Below the pieces are notes generated by a model that was not told where the DNA came from, did no database searches, and worked only from the letters and a program-made list of their open reading frames with translations. The position numbers and the translations under genes were made by a program. From Gammaproteobacteria bacterium BRH_c0 (GTDB taxonomy: Bacteria; Pseudomonadota; Gammaproteobacteria; Pseudomonadales; Porticoccaceae), in the NCBI GenBank assembly GCA_000961645.1, contig LADM01000104.1, positions 1 to 35,145 on the forward strand: a DNA stretch of 35,145 bases, given 5' to 3'. Below, piece by piece: positions 20,995 through 30,308 of the stretch; within the stretch, counting starts at the first letter, position 1, and each line of letters opens with the position of its first letter.

Positions 20995-23072
20995 TATTTA
21001 GCCGGTGCCAAGAGAGATATATCAGCTATATCGAGAAACAGTTCGCGCAAACCATTTAACAGGCACAGGCGGTTGGCTCGTACATGGGGGTCATCGGCCA
21101 TCACCATGACATTGTCGAAGAAGCTGTCCACCGGCTCCTTGAGCTGAGCCATTTCCTGCATGGCGCGATTGTAGTCGCGGGCAGCAATCAGCGGGCGTAC
21201 CGTGGCTGAGACAGACTGGATGGTGGAAAACAGGGTCTTTTCCTCATCGCCTTCGAAGAGGTTTCCGTCAACGGATACAGGCAGGCCGCCCTCTGCCTTG
21301 TTCAGGATATTGGATACCCGCTTGTTGGCAGCGGCCAGGGCAGCCGCCTCAGGCAACAGGTAAAAGCGGTGCACGGCCTGGGCGCGGAGGTGGAATTCCA
21401 GCGGGTTGGTGAGGTCTTTTGCCTGTACCGCCATAAAGACTTCCACAGGGATGGAATCCTCATCAAACCAGGCTTTGAAGCGCTCCAGCAGGTAAGTGAG
21501 TACTTGCCTTTCAAGTCCGTCCCGAGCTTTAAGATCAGCGTGAAGACCGGCGGCATAGGCGAGGGTATCGAGTAGATCCAGATCGATTTTCTTTTCAACC
21601 AGGATGCGCAAAACACCCAGGCTGGCGCGGCGCAGGGCAAACGGATCGCGCGAGCCGGAGGGTGGCTGGCCGATGCCAAAGATGCCAACCAGGGTATCAA
21701 TGCGGTCTGCCAGGGCTATGGCTGTTCCGGTGGCGGTAGCGGGCAGGCGGTCGCCAGCGAAGGCGGGGTAATACTGCTCCAGCATGGCCTCGGCCACTTC
21801 TTGCGGCTCGCCATCATTGAGGGCGTAGTAACGGCCCATAACGCCCTGCAGGTCGTCGAACTCCATGACCATTTCGCTGACCAGGTCCGATTTGCACAGT
21901 TCACCCGCACGCCGGACCCATGCAGGGTTGGCGTTGAGGGCCGGGGCCAGATACTCGGCAAGGGCTACTATACGGGTGGTCTTGTCGTAAATCGTCCCCA
22001 GCTTCTCCTGGAATACGATAGTGCGCAGCTGTTCGCGGCGTTCAGCCTGGCTATGCTTGTTATCGGTTTCATAAAAGAAAGCCGCATCGGACAGGCGCGG
22101 ACGGATGACCTTTTCATTGCCTTCGATCACACGCTGCGGCTCGCGACTTTCGATATTGGCGACCGTCACGAAGAGGGGCAGCAAGTTGCCGTCGGCATCC
22201 ACCACGTGGAAATACTTCTGGTGTTCCTTCATCGAGGAGATCAGCGCCTCGGCGGGAACCTGTAGAAAGCGTTGCTCAAAGCTGCCCACCAGCGGGACGG
22301 GCCACTCGTTAAGGGCTGTGACCTCATCCAGCAGATGGTCACTGATTACGGCGCTACCTCCGGCCCGCTGTGCGGCCTGGGTCACACCCTGCCGAATCAA
22401 CTCTCTGCGTTCAGCAAAATCAGCCAGCACAAAAGCTTGACGCAAATCTTCACAGTAGCTGGCCGGAGACTGGATGGTGATGACGCCGCTGCTGTGGAAG
22501 CGATGGCCGCGGCTGATGCGACCCGGAATCAGGGATAGTACCGGTGTATCAATAACGGCATCACCCAACAGCATGACCACCCAGTGGACAGGGCGCACAA
22601 ATTCAACCCGCTTGGCACCCCAGCGCATGCGCTTGGGAATGGGCAGGGACGCCAGGGCAGCATTAACAAAATCGCCAAGTAGCGTACTCGCCGGTTGTCC
22701 TTCACTGGTGGCCCGGTAGCAGAGTTTGTCCTGGCTGCCGTCGTTCTCGATATAGTTCGCCAAGTCTGCCAGGGCTATGCCGTTCTTGCTGGCAAAAGCC
22801 TCGGCAGCGCGAGTAGGTAAGTGATTACTATCAAATGCAACCTTGGCAGGCGGACCCCAGGTGATGATTTCCTTGCTGGGTGTGTGTTCGTCCAGCGCGG
22901 CGACAAACAGCCCCAGGCGACGTGGGGCGGCGAAGTGTTTGACTTCACCGTGGCTCAGTCCTGCCTGCTTCAGGCTGTGCAAAATCGCCTCACCGAAGGC
23001 CTCGGAAAGCGACAGCAGGGCCTTGGGTGGCAGTTCTTCAGTACCAATTTCTACCAGAAAATCCGCGCTCAT
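20994..23072 (-). CDS. glyS: Glycyl-tRNA synthetase beta subunit
   Basis: This 692-residue subunit of the alpha2beta2 glycyl-tRNA synthetase carries tRNA-binding and HD-like domains. The N-terminus [18 protein letters not shown] is the family hallmark. [20 protein letters not shown] and the [18 protein letters not shown] stretch near residue 470 are also typical. Length is close to E. coli (689). Its ATG overlaps the glyQ stop (ATGA). Several plus-strand open frames across it are shadows. Confidence 0.98.
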   Translation of the reverse strand: MSADFLVEIGTEELPPKALLSLSEAFGEAILHSLKQAGLSHGEVKHFAAPRRLGLFVAALDEHTPSKEIITWGPPAKVAFDSNHLPTRAAEAFASKNGIALADLANYIENDGSQDKLCYRATSEGQPASTLLGDFVNAALASLPIPKRMRWGAKRVEFVRPVHWVVMLLGDAVIDTPVLSLIPGRISRGHRFHSSGVITIQSPASYCEDLRQAFVLADFAERRELIRQGVTQAAQRAGGSAVISDHLLDEVTALNEWPVPLVGSFEQRFLQVPAEALISSMKEHQKYFHVVDADGNLLPLFVTVANIESREPQRVIEGNEKVIRPRLSDAAFFYETDNKHSQAERREQLRTIVFQEKLGTIYDKTTRIVALAEYLAPALNANPAWVRRAGELCKSDLVSEMVMEFDDLQGVMGRYYALNDGEPQEVAEAMLEQYYPAFAGDRLPATATGTAIALADRIDTLVGIFGIGQPPSGSRDPFALRRASLGVLRILVEKKIDLDLLDTLAYAAGLHADLKARDGLERQVLTYLLERFKAWFDEDSIPVEVFMAVQAKDLTNPLEFHLRAQAVHRFYLLPEAAALAAANKRVSNILNKAEGGLPVSVDGNLFEGDEEKTLFSTIQSVSATVRPLIAARDYNRAMQEMAQLKEPVDSFFDNVMVMADDPHVRANRLCLLNGLRELFLDIADISLLAPAK

Positions 23073-24022
23073 TGTCCGGCCTCCTGGTGCAGGTCCATCA
23101 CAGACCGGGCCAGTGCCGGGTCGGCAAGGGGGAAGCCAAGAGCAAGGCGAGAGTCAAAATAAGCCTGGGCGACGGCGCGGGCGAGAGTACGCACCCGCAG
23201 GATAAAGCGCTGGCGCTCAGTGACGGAAATGGCGTGGCGAGCATCCAGCAGGTTGAAGGCGTGGGAGGCTTTCATCACCATTTCATAGGCTGGCAGGGGC
23301 AATCCCTTGGCAATCAGGCGCTGGCTCTCGCGCTCATACACTTCAAAACTCTGAAACAGAAAATCCACATCGGCCTCTTCGAAGTTGTAACGGGACATTT
23401 CCACTTCATTCTGGTGGAACACATCGCCGTAGGTGACCTTGTTGCCAGCGGGGTCGAGAGTCCAGGTCAGGTCATAGATACTGTCTACGCCTTGCAGGTA
23501 CATGGCGATGCGCTCGAGGCCATAGGTGATCTCGCCAGTGACCGGGAAGCATTCAATCCCCCCGACCTGTTGAAAATAGGTGAACTGGGTCACCTCCATG
23601 CCATTGAGCCACACTTCCCAGCCCAGGCCCCAGGCGCCGAGGGTGGGGGATTCCCAGTTGTCCTCCACAAAACGGATGTCGTGCACCAGGGTATCAATGC
23701 CGAGCAGGCGCAGGGAGTCGAGATACAGATCCTGGATATTATCGGGAGAGGGCTTCAATACCACCTGAAACTGGTAGTAGTGCTGCAACCGGTTGGGGTT
23801 TTCGCCGTAGCGGCCATCCTTGGGACGACGGCAGGACTGCACATAGGCGCTGTTCCACACCTCAGGACCCACCGCCCGCAGGAAGGTTGCCGGATGGAAG
23901 GTACCAGCACCCACCTCCATATCCAGCGGTTGCAGAATGACACAACCCTGCTTGGCCCAGTATTGCTGGAGGGCGAGGATCAGGCCCTGAAAGGTCGACA
24001 CGTCCGGTGCTTGTTCAGCCAC
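23069..24022 (-). CDS. glyQ: Glycyl-tRNA synthetase alpha subunit
   Basis: This 317-residue catalytic subunit charges tRNA-Gly. The class II core includes [58 protein letters not shown] and the long conserved block around [17 protein letters not shown]. The GTG at 24022 is chosen because a perfect AGGTGA site lies five bases upstream. The open frame extends to 24151, but the added residues ([12 protein letters not shown]...) do not resemble the family and would overlap the promoter. It heads the glyQ-glyS-gmhB-plsC operon. Confidence 0.95.
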   Translation of the reverse strand: MAEQAPDVSTFQGLILALQQYWAKQGCVILQPLDMEVGAGTFHPATFLRAVGPEVWNSAYVQSCRRPKDGRYGENPNRLQHYYQFQVVLKPSPDNIQDLYLDSLRLLGIDTLVHDIRFVEDNWESPTLGAWGLGWEVWLNGMEVTQFTYFQQVGGIECFPVTGEITYGLERIAMYLQGVDSIYDLTWTLDPAGNKVTYGDVFHQNEVEMSRYNFEEADVDFLFQSFEVYERESQRLIAKGLPLPAYEMVMKASHAFNLLDARHAISVTERQRFILRVRTLARAVAQAYFDSRLALGFPLADPALARSVMDLHQEAGQ

Positions 24023-24052
24023 AAATTTCACCTGTTGAATACAAAGGCGGCA

Positions 24053-24081
24053 ATTATATTGACATACAGGTGTGAAGTCAT
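24053..24081 (-). promoter_or_regulatory. Probable promoter of the glyQ operon
   Basis: On the minus strand, ATGACT (24076-24081, four of six consensus bases) is followed after 17 bases by a perfect TATAAT (24053-24058), about 30 bases before the glyQ GTG. The leader would be only about 24 bases long. Confidence 0.55.
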
Positions 24082-24208
24082 GGTTGGCATGGTCAGGGTC
24101 GAGCTTAGTTGCAATATGCAGAACAGGCGAAAGGACGATGAGGTGCCTCACGCTGTGGCTATCCCGACAAACAAACCTGAATCAGGTATCCTTTCGCCAG
24201 GAGAAAAA

Positions 24209-25114
24209 ATGATGCTTGCTAGACTATTCAGACTCTTTATTACCCTGGCCTCATGCCTGCCCCTGCGGATCGGAAGGCTAATCGGCAAATGGGTAGGCGA
24301 CATCGCCTGGTATTCAAGATCACAGGCTGCGCATGTCACCCGCATTAACCTCGCGCTGTGCTTCCCCCAGATGGACAGCAAGGAGCGGGATGCACTGGCT
24401 CATGCCAGCCTGCAAAACTGGGGAATGACCATCTTCGAAATACCCATTATCTGGCGCAAAGGGGTCAAAGCCCTTGATCTGGTCGGTGCTGTGAATGGCG
24501 AAGAAAAGGTTCGCGAGCAACTCGCCAGCGGCAAGGGCACGATTATTGTCAGCCCCCATCTGGGCAACTGGGAGTTGACCGGGATGTGGGTGTCCAGCCT
24601 CGGACCAACCACTATCCTCTACCAGCCTCCGCGTCAGGCAGAACTGGAAGACATCATCCGCGAAGGGCGGGGTCAGGGAGGAGCAACCCTGGTGCCCACC
24701 AACCTGCGCGGCGTCTCGGCGCTGATCAAGGCGCTTAAAAAAGGCGAACTCACCGGCATCCTGCCGGATATGGAGCCGGACGAAAGTGGTGGCATCTTTG
24801 CCCCATTTTTCGGCATCCCTGCTCTGACCATGACGCTGACCCACAATCTGCAACAGCGCTCAGGTGCCGGATTGCTGCTCGCCTTTGCGCGGCGAACCCC
24901 CACTGGTTTTGACATGGAAATACTGGAGCCCGATGCGAACCTGAAGGATGAGAATCAGGAGATCGCCGTCGCTGCCCTCAACCACCTGGTCGAACGCAGT
25001 GTGCTGATTGCACCCGAGCAATACCAGTGGGAATATAAGCGTTTCAAGACCAGCCCCGAGGGCAGGACCAGACGCTACAACACAGAACCCAGTCGCGCCA
25101 ACCACAAGAGATAG
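24209..25114 (+). CDS. Lipid A biosynthesis acyltransferase (LpxL/HtrB family)
   Basis: This 301-residue membrane-anchored acyltransferase probably adds a secondary acyl chain to lipid A. It has an N-terminal hydrophobic segment (about 5-25) and the conserved [10 protein letters not shown]. The catalytic motif is SPHLGNWE (His-x4-Glu). [19 protein letters not shown] and [13 protein letters not shown] follow, as in LpxL-like proteins. The start ATG is supported by AGGAG with five bases of spacing; a much longer frame back to 23027 runs antisense over glyQ and is ignored. The same position holds an LpxL homologue in Pseudomonas. Whether it transfers laurate or another chain cannot be told. Confidence 0.92.
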   Translation: MMLARLFRLFITLASCLPLRIGRLIGKWVGDIAWYSRSQAAHVTRINLALCFPQMDSKERDALAHASLQNWGMTIFEIPIIWRKGVKALDLVGAVNGEEKVREQLASGKGTIIVSPHLGNWELTGMWVSSLGPTTILYQPPRQAELEDIIREGRGQGGATLVPTNLRGVSALIKALKKGELTGILPDMEPDESGGIFAPFFGIPALTMTLTHNLQQRSGAGLLLAFARRTPTGFDMEILEPDANLKDENQEIAVAALNHLVERSVLIAPEQYQWEYKRFKTSPEGRTRRYNTEPSRANHKR

Positions 25115-25175
25115 TGAGCATGGGGTTGCTGCACACTACAGGCACAGCCAATTAACAACAAACGACGGAACCGCC

Positions 25176-26087
25176 ATGAAATACGACAGTATCCTTGAGA
25201 CGATCGGCAACACTCCCTGTATACGTATCAACCGCCTGTTCCCGGCCAACATTGAAGTATGGATGAAGGCGGAACGTTCCAATCCAGGTGCCAGCATCAA
25301 GGACCGTATTGGCCTGGCAATGATCGAGGATGCGGAAAAGCAGGGCCTGATCAACCAGCAAACTGTCATCATTGAGCCCACCTCCGGTAATACCGGCATT
25401 GCCCTCGCCATGGTGTGTGCCGTCAAAGGCTATCGCCTGATCCTCACCATGCCCGAATCCATGTCCATCGAACGCCGCAAATACATGGCGGCACTGGGTG
25501 CTGAGCTGGTGCTGACTCCCAAAGAGTTGGGCATGGGCGGCTGCATCGAAAAGGCCCGACAGCTGATCAGCGAAAATGCCAACAGCTGGATGCCCATGCA
25601 ATTTTCCAACCCGGCCAACGTGCAGATACATCGCGACACAACCGCTCAGGAAATCCTCGCCGACTTCCCCGACGGCATTGACTACCTGATCACCGGCGTG
25701 GGCACTGGTGGTCATATCACCGGCTGTGCAGACGTGCTCAAGGCGAAATTCCCTTCACTCAAGGTCTATGCCGTAGAGCCGGAAAAATCGCCAGTGATCA
25801 GCGGCGGCCAGAAAGGCTTGCACCGCATACAGGGAATTGGCGCAGGGTTTATCCCGGAAGTGCTCAATACGGCAATACTCGATGGTGCCATTCAGGTCAG
25901 TGAAGCCGACAGCTTTGATATGACACGCCGCTGCGCCAGGGAAGAAGGCATATTCATAGGTATCTCATCAGGCGCGAGTCTTGCTGCTGTTAACAACAAA
26001 CTGGCGGAGATACCGGCTGGCAGCAAGGTGCTGGTGTTTAGCTATGATACTGGGGAGCGGTATTTGTCCGTAGAAGATTTATTCTAG
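25176..26087 (+). CDS. cysK: Cysteine synthase A (O-acetylserine sulfhydrylase)
   Basis: This 303-residue PLP enzyme makes cysteine from O-acetylserine and sulfide. The start [20 protein letters not shown] is typical. The PLP-binding lysine lies in [11 protein letters not shown] (about residues 34-44). The substrate loop [10 protein letters not shown], the phosphate-cup [10 protein letters not shown] and [10 protein letters not shown] are all present. It is somewhat shorter than E. coli CysK (323). CysM is an alternative, but the [11 protein letters not shown] loop and overall sequence favour CysK. It is the last gene before the AT-rich segment begins. Confidence 0.93.
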   Translation: MKYDSILETIGNTPCIRINRLFPANIEVWMKAERSNPGASIKDRIGLAMIEDAEKQGLINQQTVIIEPTSGNTGIALAMVCAVKGYRLILTMPESMSIERRKYMAALGAELVLTPKELGMGGCIEKARQLISENANSWMPMQFSNPANVQIHRDTTAQEILADFPDGIDYLITGVGTGGHITGCADVLKAKFPSLKVYAVEPEKSPVISGGQKGLHRIQGIGAGFIPEVLNTAILDGAIQVSEADSFDMTRRCAREEGIFIGISSGASLAAVNNKLAEIPAGSKVLVFSYDTGERYLSVEDLF

Positions 26088-26110
26088 ATAAGTGGGACGC
26101 GGTAGTTAAT

Positions 26111-28063
26111 ATGCGCAAGGACATCAAAATATATTTTGTTACGGCGGACCAGCTGGAAAAATTCTCAGGTAGTATGATTCGAGCGCAAGGGATCGTGGAA
26201 GCGCTTATTGACTCAAACTATGATGTGAAGCATGGATTTTTCTCAGAAGGTAAGACTAAGGATGTACTCGAAGCGATCAAGCTAAAACAACCAGGCTTTT
26301 ATTGGGAGAAAGTAAACTGGCAATCTATCTTTGATTGTGATGTTGTATGGCTTTCGCACTTTTGGTCAAACCATGTACTAATTGGTGCACTGCGAATAGT
26401 TGACCAAGTTCGGCGACTTAAGCCGCAGATCAAGATAGTCGCTGACCTTTGTGATGTCATCCTTTCCAACAACAGCATGCTTAGTGATCAAGAAAAAAGA
26501 ATCACGGCATACCTCGAATCAATACTTGTGCATTCCGCTGACTGCGTTGTTTATGTTTCCGAGGACGAAGCCTGGAAAGCCGAAAGATATTATGGAATAG
26601 ATAAAGATAAATTGGTCTCCATTCCTATTCCATTCAGGCCTCAGGTGACCCTTTCAGAGAAAGGCTTTGATGATCGGCCGCATGAGGTTTGTATGGCAGG
26701 TTCATCTCATCCGCACAATCAGCGTGCATTCAACTATGCACTGGACTCAGTGTGGCCTCTTATAGCTAGCAGATCACTCGACACCGAGATCCATGTTTTT
26801 GGACAACACACAGATAAGCTGATTTTCAAAGCCAAAAATGACGGAACGCACGGAAGTCGAATAAGGCAGTTTGGCGAAGTGCCAAACTTGCAACAAAAAA
26901 TATCTGATTACAAAATGCAGTTAGTGACAACAGTGACGGGGGCTGGAGTCAAGACGAAGATATTGGACTGTTTGGCAACAGGAACACCAATTGTTGGTAC
27001 CGCAAAGTCCGTGGAAGGGATGGGGCTGGATAACGCTTTTGGGATATTCGTATCCGAGGACCCATGCCAGCTTGCAGATTGGTGCATTAGGCTTGGCAAG
27101 GATGAAAAATTCTGGCTTTCAGCTCATGAAGGAGTAAGAGCCCAAGCGGCCATGTTGTCGAAAGTTGACAATATAAAGAGTCAGTGTGTTAAAACAATCG
27201 AATTAGCCCTGTCCAGTACGAACGTTGAAAAGGTCAGCCCTTTCAATCAAAGAAATCATATCCTTGTGTTTAGTCCCAGAGAGAATTCCTATGTTGGCGC
27301 ACTGCAGAAACTTGTAGAGCGAGACAATGAATTCCAAATTTGCGAAGCATCTGCTGTTATAACCGAGGCATTTAGCAATCTTTTCTGGGTTTATCACGAC
27401 AGTATTGTTAGTAATACCGACGAAGATTTTGGGAAAAAGCTAAAAGGAGTTGCAAGCTTAGATATGCTCCCCAACCAAAAATTGGGCAGTACAGCCAAGG
27501 CTTCCTTATCACAATATCAGACAAGCTACGGGCTGATGGCTTCAGCTTTTGACTCACTCTACGCATTCGGTGAGGATCGTTACAGGGCTCTTCTTGCAGA
27601 ATCTGATATAGAAAGTATGAACAGTATGCTTGCCTTGACACGGCACTACAGAAATTCAATTTTCCTTATAGTTTTTGAACATCCTTTTGATCAATGGGCT
27701 TCCTTGGCTTCAAGTTTTGGAAGTACTGGCAATTCATTGTCGACAAAGCCAGAAACTTTTATAACTGAGTATGCCAGACTCGCTAATCTGTTCATTGATT
27801 TTTATAATGTTCGTCCTGCCCGAACGGTTTTCATCGAAGGGGGTCAGCTTGCCGATCCCGAGTACCGAAAAAGAGTTGCTGCGTTTGCTAAGGTTAAAAT
27901 AGCAGATATCCCGTTTATGGATTCGGCAGAGCTTAATAGATCTAGGATGGAAATACCGGATCTTTTTCGAAACATTTTTGAGAACTCAGAAGCTGAAGTT
28001 GCCTATGGCAGAATGAAAACTCTATCTGAAAAGGCTGATGCCATGATCAGCTTTCGAACCTGA
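26111..28063 (+). CDS. Glycosyltransferase (GT-B, GT4-like) with degenerate sulfotransferase-like C-terminal half
   Basis: This 650-residue protein has two parts. Residues 1-365 resemble a GT4-type transferase: the C-terminal Rossmann part contains GAGVKTKILDCLATGTPIVG (278-296), the usual sugar-nucleotide-binding helix. Residues 383-650 are not a standard part of such enzymes. They echo a sulfotransferase: HILVFSPRENSYVGALQKL (383-401) at the place of the PAPS-binding loop, FEHPFDQWASLASS (522-535) at the place of the 3'-phosphate site, and EGGQLADPEYRKRVAAFAKV (576-595), like the usual YEDL-DPE-FLG block. Key residues are altered, so sulfotransfer activity is doubtful. Composition is much more AT-rich than cysK upstream, suggesting transfer. 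Substrate unknown; the second-domain call is inference. Confidence 0.7.
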   Translation: MRKDIKIYFVTADQLEKFSGSMIRAQGIVEALIDSNYDVKHGFFSEGKTKDVLEAIKLKQPGFYWEKVNWQSIFDCDVVWLSHFWSNHVLIGALRIVDQVRRLKPQIKIVADLCDVILSNNSMLSDQEKRITAYLESILVHSADCVVYVSEDEAWKAERYYGIDKDKLVSIPIPFRPQVTLSEKGFDDRPHEVCMAGSSHPHNQRAFNYALDSVWPLIASRSLDTEIHVFGQHTDKLIFKAKNDGTHGSRIRQFGEVPNLQQKISDYKMQLVTTVTGAGVKTKILDCLATGTPIVGTAKSVEGMGLDNAFGIFVSEDPCQLADWCIRLGKDEKFWLSAHEGVRAQAAMLSKVDNIKSQCVKTIELALSSTNVEKVSPFNQRNHILVFSPRENSYVGALQKLVERDNEFQICEASAVITEAFSNLFWVYHDSIVSNTDEDFGKKLKGVASLDMLPNQKLGSTAKASLSQYQTSYGLMASAFDSLYAFGEDRYRALLAESDIESMNSMLALTRHYRNSIFLIVFEHPFDQWASLASSFGSTGNSLSTKPETFITEYARLANLFIDFYNVRPARTVFIEGGQLADPEYRKRVAAFAKVKIADIPFMDSAELNRSRMEIPDLFRNIFENSEAEVAYGRMKTLSEKADAMISFRT

Positions 28064-28120
28064 TGGATATTGATTGAATGCACCAGTTTTATAAAATTCG
28101 GATATTTAAAGGAATTTTTG

Positions 28121-28834
28121 ATGATAACAGAGCAAATCAAAAAAAATGAAATCAGCAAACAGTCTCACCGTGCTGGTGCAATTTCAAATGACAAGTTGTT
28201 GAGGATCGAGAGGTATATTAAGCACCATTTTCGTTCAGAAAATGTAGGGCCAACGATGGAGACAGGGTGCGGGAAGTCAACGGTCTTGTTTTCGAATCTC
28301 TCAAGCCAGCATATAGCCTTTTGCATTGATGATAGGATTTATGAAAATTCCTCTGTCAATTATCTTGAGGTATTTGATGTCTATAAGAGGAAAAACGTTT
28401 GCTTTGAATTTGGTCCAACACAGATAACATTGCCTGTCTATCAGCACAAGCACGGATATGATGTTGTTTTACTAGATGGCCCTCACGGCTACCCCTTTCC
28501 GGATCTCGAGTTCTATCATGTCTATCCTTGGCTTAACGAAAACGCCCTTCTTCTAATTGACGATGTACATATTCCTACAATAGGAAGAATGTTTGACATC
28601 ATACGAGAGGATGCAATGTTCCGTTTCCACGGATTTATCGACTATACGGGCGTTTTATCCAGGACGTCCACAAAATTTTTTGATCCGGCTGGAGATGGTT
28701 GGTGGCTTCAAAATTTCAACAAAAGAAGAACGACGTTGAAAGAGTTTTTTTTAGAAGATGGGGGGATGGCTGTTGATACCTACTCGTTAATAAGGGATGA
28801 AAAACTTTTTAACTCTATGCAACTCGCAAGGTAG
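28121..28834 (+). CDS. Putative class I SAM-dependent methyltransferase
   Basis: This 237-residue protein shows a motif I-like sequence METGCGKSTVLFSNL (46-60) and an acidic strand end FCIDD (67-71). YDVVLLDGPHGYPFPDLEF (113-131) and ALLLIDDVHIPT (142-153) match the post-II/III region of the Methyltransf_24-like group, in which the DGPH and DD residues recur. The substrate is unknown. The ATG at 28121 has an AAAGGA site seven bases upstream; a TTG at 28070 would add 17 residues without support. It follows the glycosyltransferase closely on the same strand and is also AT-rich, so the two probably form one unit. Confidence 0.7.
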   Translation: MITEQIKKNEISKQSHRAGAISNDKLLRIERYIKHHFRSENVGPTMETGCGKSTVLFSNLSSQHIAFCIDDRIYENSSVNYLEVFDVYKRKNVCFEFGPTQITLPVYQHKHGYDVVLLDGPHGYPFPDLEFYHVYPWLNENALLLIDDVHIPTIGRMFDIIREDAMFRFHGFIDYTGVLSRTSTKFFDPAGDGWWLQNFNKRRTTLKEFFLEDGGMAVDTYSLIRDEKLFNSMQLAR

Positions 28835-29215
28835 CTTACAAGTCTGCCCAATACGAATGGGTATTATAGAAATGGTCATAGAGCGGTTAGTGGCAAATGG
28901 GGCTGCTAGATTGATCTCGACTTGACATGGCTATATAACAGCCTTACTGACCCTTTGCCAAACGCGACAAACATTATCGGTATCTCATAGGATGGAATGC
29001 CTGATTATTTAGGGATTTCAAGAAGCTGTTGATCGTCAAGATTAAGATTGAGAGCACAACTATCCAGACCGTGAAGATGAAGCGTCGTGATGAATGCTTG
29101 GGATGCCAGCCCTCCAAAAATATAGACCTGATTCCGCTCGGAGAACCGCTCAAAGTAGTGGAGGTATGTGTTGATGGTATCTAGAGTGCATTCTCAATTA
29201 AGTGTGTACTTGTGC
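28835..29215. other. Intergenic AT-rich stretch between convergent genes
   Basis: This stretch of about 380 bases lies between the plus-strand methyltransferase and the minus-strand sulfotransferase. No intact gene, terminator or insertion-sequence end is evident. It contains the 29005-29184 open fragment described separately, and the preceding part (28835-29004) shows several stops in all frames I checked. Confidence 0.6.
29005..29184 (+). pseudogene. Possible decayed C-terminal fragment of a ThiF/MoeB-type E1-like protein
   Basis: An open frame of 59 codons with no plausible start reads FKKLLIVKIKIESTTIQ and then VKMKRRDECLGCQPSK before a TAG. The pattern of a small hydrophobic strand, then basic residues, then acid-Cys-x-x-Cys resembles the end of the adenylating domain in ThiF/MoeB/HesA proteins (usually R-x-P-x-CPVCG). 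An upstream reading in a different frame resembles that family only faintly and is interrupted by stops. This is a weak, pattern-level assignment; chance is possible. Confidence 0.25.
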
Positions 29216-29959
29216 TCAGCCGGTAATCCCTAGGCGCATAAATAATTTGGATCTAATTAAATCGTTTAACTGATTTCTTTGAATTTTTAGACTGGTGTAG
29301 AATTGGTGTTTTTCTGAAATAGGCACTTTGCATTGTGTTAGGATATCCAAAAAATCACCGGAATTTTTTGTAAAAGATTCATAGCCATATTCCCTGTTTA
29401 CATAATGTTTAAGATTTTCTTGGTAAAATTCTTCGTAAAGCATGATTTCATGAAGATTATTGATGATGCTTGAGTGAGAAACATCTATTTCCGTTACAGT
29501 ATTGGCTGGCGGTTGGTGTTGTGTCCATTGCCCTGTAATTCGTGCGATAGTGAGCGATATTGCCTGGCTTATCTTGTCATTTCTTTGTAAATAAAAAACT
29601 TTATCAAAATCTAGATCCAGTAAATCAATCCCCCTTTCTTTAAAATAAATGTAATGGTTTACATGAAAATTAGCAGAGAATAATCCGTTGTCTGTTGTCG
29701 TTTTCTTTGTGATCAAGTCCAAGTAATCCTTGTAGTCGAATTTTTTCTGTAGAACTGATTCGTATGCTTTTATAAAATGATCGTGAAACCATTCTTCAGG
29801 CCAGCCAAATAATTCGGTTTTCTCAAGAGTGTCGCAAAACATAGTTGAACCACATCGCGGAGTCGAGACTATTGCTACTTTAAAAGATGGAGACTTGGAT
29901 CTGTTTTTTTTTAACAGGCTTTCGATAATCCTAATCTCTTTTTCTATGGAATTTTTCAC
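29216..29959 (-). CDS. Stf0-type sulfotransferase
   Basis: This 247-residue protein has the PAPS 5'-phosphosulfate loop STPRCGSTMFCDTLEKT (32-48), followed by GWPEEWFH (52-59), which is characteristic of the Stf0 family (trehalose 2-sulfotransferase group). VFYLQRNDKISQAISLTIAR (121-140) matches the 3'-phosphate-binding arginine/serine region, followed by TGQWTQ. It would transfer sulfate from PAPS to a carbohydrate; the acceptor is unknown. The gene is AT-rich, convergent to the glycosyltransferase/methyltransferase pair, and 34 bases downstream of the small membrane-protein gene. Start: ATG at 29959. Confidence 0.85.
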   Translation of the reverse strand: MKNSIEKEIRIIESLLKKNRSKSPSFKVAIVSTPRCGSTMFCDTLEKTELFGWPEEWFHDHFIKAYESVLQKKFDYKDYLDLITKKTTTDNGLFSANFHVNHYIYFKERGIDLLDLDFDKVFYLQRNDKISQAISLTIARITGQWTQHQPPANTVTEIDVSHSSIINNLHEIMLYEEFYQENLKHYVNREYGYESFTKNSGDFLDILTQCKVPISEKHQFYTSLKIQRNQLNDLIRSKLFMRLGITG

Positions 29960-29993
29960 TATAAATCCTCCAGTTTAAAGATTAGATTTAACT

Positions 29994-30308
29994 TTATGGA
30001 TTAAAAGAATCAAACATCTGCTTAACCAAAAAACTTAAGGCAAACAGTAAAGGAATATATTTCCACCAGGACTTGCTGCGCATCTCCTTCTTTGTCGCGG
30101 TTCTGTTTGCCTTTGCGGCAGCATGGCTGAGGCCTCGGTATTCCAGCTCCTGTACCACATAATAGCGGTCTTTATCCGGCATCTTCCGGAGGGACAGCTC
30201 GAGAATCTCATCGTTCGTCAGCTTTATATATTTCTTTGACCGCCATGGGCTGCCTGGCGCTGATTGCTCTGTGTCGTCGATCATAAAGTCAGTAGGCCTT
30301 GAAGTCAT
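29994..30308 (-). CDS. Small protein with C-terminal membrane anchor, unknown function
   Basis: This protein of 104 residues is not recognised. Residues 1-25 are polar. An acidic/basic helical stretch follows (LTNDEILELSLRKMPDKDRY, then VVQELEYRGLSHAAAKA), then a basic segment KKEMRSKSWWKY, and one membrane helix PLLFALSFLVKQMF at the end. The orientation (positive residues before the helix) suggests a cytoplasmic body anchored to the inner membrane. The ATG at 30308 overlaps the GT25 gene by 20 bases, so it is probably co-translated with it. A GTG one codon upstream is the alternative start. Confidence 0.65.
   Translation of the reverse strand: MTSRPTDFMIDDTEQSAPGSPWRSKKYIKLTNDEILELSLRKMPDKDRYYVVQELEYRGLSHAAAKANRTATKKEMRSKSWWKYIPLLFALSFLVKQMFDSFNP

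Noticed and set aside
22198-22213. A third parS-like palindrome in glyS
   Set aside because: Only the core CCACGTGG and part of one arm match (11 of 16 bases); unlikely to be a high-affinity ParB site.
24023-24151. N-terminal extension of glyQ
   Set aside because: The residues do not match the family and the extension would overlap the promoter; a GTG with a perfect AGGTGA site lies at 24022.
23027-24208. Long plus-strand extension upstream of the LpxL-type gene
   Set aside because: It is antisense to glyQ; the true start is the ATG at 24209 with AGGAG.
28835-29215. Insertion-sequence remnant between the convergent genes
   Set aside because: I found no terminal inverted repeats, target duplication or transposase-like residues.
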